Part shown: in pieces, positions 59,211-64,000 of the stretch
How the letters are laid out: every line of letters begins with the position of its first letter
Position numbering within the stretch: the first letter of the stretch is position 1
DNA from: Irpex lacteus
Taxonomy: Eukaryota; Basidiomycota; Agaricomycetes; Polyporales; Irpicaceae
Reading direction: 5' to 3'
NCBI GenBank assembly: GCA_001986395.2
Contig: MQVO02000003.1
Span: 930,001 to 994,000 of the forward strand
DNA: 64,000 bases
The notes under the pieces: generated by a model
Database searches by the model: none
Seen by the model: the letters and a program-made list of their open reading frames with translations, nothing else
Told to the model about the DNA's origin: nothing
Made by a program: the position numbers and the translations under genes

Positions 59211-62158
59211 CTACCAATGGTCATCATCGTCGTGAGTTTCGTGCCATGAGTCATGTCGTCGAGAAGGTTCCTGGCCTCTGGCCCAAGGAAGACTGGGGAA
59301 ATGCATGATTGCACCGGTGATAGGATCCGTGAGCGCTGTGGTAACACTGGAGTTCGTGTTGGTGCCGGTGGTTGTGGTAGATGTGACAGTGCCCCCAAGA
59401 AGAGGGGCTCGAGATGAAGCGGGAGTGACATAGGCATCACCAGAACGAGGTGGTATTGCTTGTGTCGAGGATGGCCGGGAGGAGCCGAAACTCCCTAATA
59501 CAGCTGACAGTGGCGGGGACCTCAATTCACCGACCTCGTCAGGGCGGTCATCCTCGGATAGGGATCCATAGGACGGATCACTCCTCACAGATGCAAATTG
59601 CGAATGAGCAGACGGTCTGGATGAATGGGAACCCCCTTGGCTGTGGGATGACGGGTCAGAGTGGGAGTGAGAGCCGCTTCGGTCTCCCTCTGGCCGTAGG
59701 TGGGAGCGAAGGGAATGCACAGATGGGTATTGGGAGTTGGCGGCTCCTTCTGCTACACCGTGCTGAAAATGAAGTTAGCATGGCATAATCATTTATACAG
59801 GAGATCACTTACCGTGCCAAAAGTCCTTCGTCTCCCGTCCCGTTCTGTAGCCAGATCTCTCCAGCTCTCTTGAGCTGCTGGAGGCTCATCTTCAATATTG
59901 ATACTTATTCTAGCACTTTCATGGCTACCGGCTGGACTCATCGTATTGGTTGCATAAGAGTCACGCCATGCGTTAGAGAGCGGCGAAGGGAGCAAACCTG
60001 GTGGGTTTGCGGGACGGCTCGAAGAGAAAGCCGATCTTGGAGCGGGAGCAGGAAGGTCAAGAACATCTATTTCTTCAGAGCGTGTACCACCACGGAGTCG
60101 CGGCAATATGCTGTCGTCATATGCAGGAGGAGGATTCACTGGTACGTGGCGGAGGGAATCGCTAAGTGTCACACGATCGTCTACTGGCGAGCGTGCAAGC
60201 TGTGCTTGCTCCTCAGGAGACGTTACTGGCATAGGGAAATCCATCCTGGGCAGAGGTGGGACAGCTGGAGTTCTTGGAGTCGCCGGGGTCCTTGGAGTTG
60301 CAGGACGCGACTGGGCATCGTAAAACACTGTATTGCCACTAGTCGTAGTCTGACTTCTCGCGCTGACACTGGAGATTGGACGAGAGGCAGTCGCCAAAAC
60401 GCCTAGACCCAATCCCGAGTCATTGCGTGAGTGGCGAGTGGTTGACTCGATAGGATCAGGCTGATCAGGTATACGTGTCCACGATCCAGGTCTCGAATGC
60501 GAACCGTTTCGCGACGAACGCGGCGAGGTACGAGTATAAGGATCGACTGTGAAGTCCTGACCGGCTCCTGGACGGGTATTACCGCTAGAGAAACGTTTGA
60601 ACCAGCTCAGACGTCCAAGTCTGCCTGTGAGTCCTGTGAGTCCAAGGCTATCCGACGATGGGCCGCCAACATCCGCTTCAGATTCAATGGTCGGAAGGCG
60701 GGTATGCTGTTGTCCCAACTCGCCCACTCGAACTCGACGTGCCACGTGGAATTCAGCCGGATCAGCATCAAGACTGCCAATGGATTTCTCGGAGTGCAGG
60801 GAGCGCCCCTGTGTTGCATGAGACTCTAGGGATTTGTCCGAATAACGTCGAGAAGGTCCGGCGTTGAGACCGACAATTCCGTCTGGATTGAGTGGAGGAG
60901 GGGGTAGAAGGGGAGAGTAGTCCTGACCAGGAGTTGCTTCTACCACTCGAATGCTGTACGGTGTTCTTGCATCTTCTTCCTCCGCGATTCTCATCTGAAC
61001 GTCACGAGGAATGATGTGGCCGGTCCTTTGCGGGCTGGATCGTACTGATCCTCCACCTGGCTGCGCGGCAGCGGTCGGTACACTAACGAGAGTCTCAGAG
61101 ACAGATTTCGTCTGAGTCTTCTCGTCGCTAAAGGCGGCATCTCGTAAACTCCGCCTGGTGAGGAATGGGTCTGCCTCTTCGCCGCTGCCGCGTGGGGAAC
61201 CCTCACCAGGCGTGTGAGCTTCATCATACACCAGTGCAGAGTTACCGCGGCCGTGAGAACCATTGGCGGCATGACCATTTTCCTCGGTTCCTTCGGGGTT
61301 CATGATCTCCCAGCCGGTCCAAATGGGAGTCGAGCGTCTAGAAGTAGCACCGTTGTCATCTCTTAGCCATGGTACCGTGAACAGAGAGGTTTGCCTGTTC
61401 CAAAAGCTGGAAGTGTTGGTGATTTCTGCCACCGGGTTGGAACGACGTCGACGAGTAGCGTTGCGACGTATAAGACACAGAGTGAGGATGAGAATGAGAA
61501 GCAGCATTACACCAAGGATGCTACCAAGGATAGCTCCCAACACAGCAGTTGAGATACCATGCGAGGATCCAGTGGGTGAGACAGGCGACAACGACGGAGA
61601 AGGTGCCGCCGCAGAGGATCCAAGTGACGAGCTTGACTCTGCACTAGACGAGGTACTAGATTGCACAGCAGAAAGAGACGAGGAGGAAGAGGGAGGAGGG
61701 GTGGTAAGGGGTGGTGTGGATGTGGATGTGGAAGGTATCGCAGGGGAGGTTGGAAGTGGAGTGACTGTTGGAGGAGGTGTCAATCCTCCGTACGTCCATA
61801 TACCATCGGTTCCTAGAGGAATCTAAGGGAAAGAGGAAGTCAATAAGCGATAATTAGTCGTTACGTGACCCAGAACGCGCAGGACGGCCAGAGCAACATA
61901 TTCGCTGGCCTCATTAGGTACCACAGTCCATCATAACAACTCTTCCTCCCAACGTCAACTCTCCTTACATTGCCTTGCACCTTGACATATAGTGACGCCT
62001 AGTGCAAGCATAACGAAGGAAATACGCACACTAGGTCCATAGTAAGTAAGTGGTAGACGCAGAGTCGCAAATGAGGTCGAGACGCTCCCATCTGGTTCAG
62101 TGAGGAGTGTCGAGGACAGGGTGAGCCATGAGGGTAGCTGCTGCGATGCCTGCGTCAT
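59211..62158 (-). CDS. Single-pass transmembrane protein with long low-complexity cytosolic tail
   Basis: Family unknown, but typical of agaricomycete single-pass membrane proteins. An exon at about 62050-62158 encodes LPSWLTLSSTLLTEPDGSVS and TSFATLRLPLTYYGPS. The main exon (to about 59810) continues IPLGTDGIWTYGG, a Ser/Thr/Pro mucin-like stretch, one helix (AVLGAILGSILGVMLLLILI and on to LTLCLIRR) with a basic stop-transfer, and about 550 residues rich in Ser/Pro/Arg with small repeats (TPATPRTPATPRTP). A final exon ends DDDDHW at 59211. The N-terminus is uncertain. An ATG at 62254 (MISWFEAADPSLIA) precedes a GT donor but does not join in phase. No signal peptide is seen with the start used here. 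A sensor-like role would be speculation. Confidence 0.7.
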
Positions 62159-62896
62159 GAAGCTAGATGAGGGCTAGAAAGGGTGGGTTAGTAGAGAACG
62201 TGGGATCCGACCTGCAATAAGAGAAGGGTCAGCGGCTTCGAACCATGAAATCATTGATAGCTTTGCGTCACGCACGATTCGGATTGAAATGAAGCAAGAA
62301 GGGGTCGTTAATATATATAGCAGATTTTCGTCTGATGCGTCGGGCGGTGTGCGTGAAGTTGGGAGTCGGAAATGAGGAGAGGAGAGGGGGGGGAGGAGGG
62401 TGGTAAACCGAGAAACAACAAGCTCGAAAGCGAAATGATCTGAGCTCGCGAACATCGTCACATGACCGAATTATTGCCTCTTATGGAAATTGAGCAATAC
62501 CACCTCCACTCTCAATTATGTTCAACCGCAGCTCTCTATATGCAGGAGAAGTCAAAGTTATGCAATAGATTCACAGTGAGAATATCTTCTGGTTCTCCAA
62601 GGTCGAGGGAAGTGGGATAGCTGCCCAGCGCTCAGTTGAACCTAGTAGTAGGGTGCTACGGCTGGCTCAGTATAAGGTCATTTATTGGCGACGACTCTCA
62701 TTCGGAAGCCTAGCATTGCATTGAAATCGGTGGAGAACTTGGTAGATGTGGTATCATACAAGGCATCGTTGTGTACGACACCACTGAAGTGCTGAAGCTC
62801 AAAACTAACCGCCTTGATATCGTAGTAGTAGCCATACGATGAACTATTCTACATAGTGTATATTTTGAATGCACAATCATACCAACAAAGTAGAAC
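62159..62896. other. Gap between the membrane protein start and jjj1
   Basis: 738 bp. The left part is the promoter of the membrane-protein gene and may hold a missed first exon near 62210-62254. The right part is the jjj1 3' flank. A purine-rich GGAGAGGAGAGGGGGGGG run lies near 62375-62395. Confidence 0.5.
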
Positions 62897-64000
62897 CTAA
62901 CGATTGCCCTTTTTGCCTTTCTTCTTGGAACGACTCTCTGAGGCGGATCCTTTGGGTAACTCAGCAGCTTGGGCATGTCCAGTCACGTTGATATGCGAGA
63001 ATAGTTTTGTCCGACTGTCGAACTTCTCCCCACATGCATTGCACACCTACGGTAGTAAGATGTGTCGGTCAGCAGAGGAAGCCAGGGTGGTGATCGTGTG
63101 CATACCGTGACTTTCTCAGATTCTGCTTCCTTAGCTTTCTTTGCGGCCTCTCTCGCTCGCCTCTTCTCGCGCTTGGAAAGCTGAGGTTGACCGGGCTCAG
63201 AAGGCTGCTCCTCATCGTCTTGCTCAGGAGGAGTCTCTGCGGTAGGAGGATCCCTGGTCGAATCAAGCGACAACGACTCGATAGGGGGTGTCCCATCTCG
63301 CGATACGTCAGCACTACGGGCCATAAATTTCTTTTCCGTTTTGCTGAGCATCTCCGGAGAGCGCGCCCTGTGCTTCTTCTTAGTCTTCTTTCTGTGCGGC
63401 GGATCCTCATCTTCTTCTGCGTCTCCCCCAGAGACAGTGGGTATAACTTCGTCAGGAGGAGCTTCGGAGCTTAGAGTGGGCTCTGTGAATCTCGGAGAAG
63501 CTTGCTCTGGTTCGTTCTGGTGATCTGGATCCTCCACCGTCTCCTCACTGTCCTCGCCTGCCTCGTCAACCTCTTCGTCCGGTTCTGCTTCCAACCCTAG
63601 CATCTCGTCTTCTTCCAACATCTCCTGTTTCAACCGTTCCACCGCCAATAAATGCTTCTTGCTTCGCTCATGACTATTCCAAGACGCCTCGCTTCTGAAT
63701 GTCTTTCCACATGCGACACATTCCCACTCCTCTGAATCGTCACCGTTCTCTGCTGTGGCCCATTCAATATCAGCGTAATCGGTTGGCCGGGAAACCTTCT
63801 GCCAGTCTTGTTCAACATAAGTGCTGGCTGGAACCGCGCTCGCCAAAGGTGGCTTGTCCACCTGCTGAGGTGCACGGCGTCCAGACGCCTTTGCTGCGTT
63901 GGACGCGCTCTGCTGAGCAAGATGCGACTTGTACCGCGGATCTCGTTTCCGAATGAACATTGCAAGAGCCTGTAAGCAAAGTAAGTCACCATACTCACAC
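62897..64000 (-). CDS. jjj1: Jjj1/DNAJC21-type J-protein with two C2H2 zinc fingers (C-terminal part)
   Basis: Co-chaperone that helps release and recycle shuttling factors during late 60S ribosome biogenesis. Only the C-terminal part is inside the window. The N-terminal J domain lies beyond base 64000 on this minus-strand gene. The visible exon starts after an acceptor at about 63970 with ALAMFIRKRDPRYKSHLAQQ, the linker typical of Jjj1. It then has WQKVSRPTDYADIEWA and a first zinc finger WECVACGKTFRSEASWNSHE. An acidic stretch and a basic patch (PHRKKTKKKHRAR, LSKREKRRAREAAKKAKEAE) follow. After one intron comes the second finger CNACGEKFDSRTKLFSHINV and the tail SKKKGKKGNR, ending at 62897. 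The Met within the linker is internal, not the start. Confidence 0.93.

Noticed and set aside
60108..61826. Plus-strand frames of up to 174 codons within 59.8-61.8 kb.
   Set aside because: They are antisense shadows of the 664-codon open frame of the membrane protein.

Overview
The window is nuclear DNA from a filamentous basidiomycete, most likely a wood-decaying agaricomycete. The evidence is dense genes with many introns of about 50-70 nt, GT/GC-AG splice sites, a CBM1-GH5 endoglucanase, a basidiomycete-type BTB protein, and a homeodomain regulator of the Hom/Phx1 type. I see no bacterial, viral, CRISPR or organellar sequence, no tRNA or rRNA gene, and no intact transposon. I found no previously undescribed multi-gene system. 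It is a mostly housekeeping chromosome segment with unusual splicing architecture and a few unexplained non-coding stretches.

Layout. 0-20.7 kb is tightly packed and strands often alternate: U1-70K, Cox12, Prp18, a BTB protein, Apc10, Uba4, Arpc2, eIF4B, a PITH protein, a UBX protein, an SR-type cyclophilin, a Rap/Rsr1-like GTPase and the DEAD-box helicase Dbp2. 21-24.4 kb holds glutaryl-CoA dehydrogenase and an Alba-like protein. 24.6-33.1 kb is a minus-strand block: a DDT-WHIM-PHD chromatin protein, Mediator Med25 and a GPI-anchored surface protein. 33.4-45.5 kb holds Ola1, an Ivy1-like I-BAR protein, Mediator Med19 and an MFS transporter. 45.9-51.7 kb holds the homeodomain protein and the endoglucanase, separated by about 2 kb without genes. 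51.7-54.2 kb is the largest gap and carries a diverged 237-bp tandem repeat. 54.2-64 kb holds a SARAF homologue, an OPT transporter, a single-pass membrane protein and the C-terminal part of Jjj1, which is cut by the window edge.

Themes. Four genes act in pre-mRNA processing (U1-70K, Prp18, SR-cyclophilin, Dbp2), two encode Mediator subunits, and three act in translation or ribosome-linked steps (eIF4B, Ola1, Jjj1). Several divergent pairs share intergenic promoters of only 144-330 bp (cox12/prp18, apc10/uba4, arpc2/eIF4B, cyclophilin/GTPase, GPI protein/ola1).

Gene models were built by hand from splice consensus, reading phase and remembered family signatures. Boundaries are firm where phase and family motifs agree, as in most genes. 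They are tentative for the 5' ends of apc10, med25 and the membrane protein at 59-62 kb. The most interesting signals are an 8-nt micro-exon in cox12, a duplicated 3' intron end in ola1 that forms a possible recursive splice site, the long intron in dbp2, two GC-AG introns, and the repeat-bearing gap at 52-54 kb.
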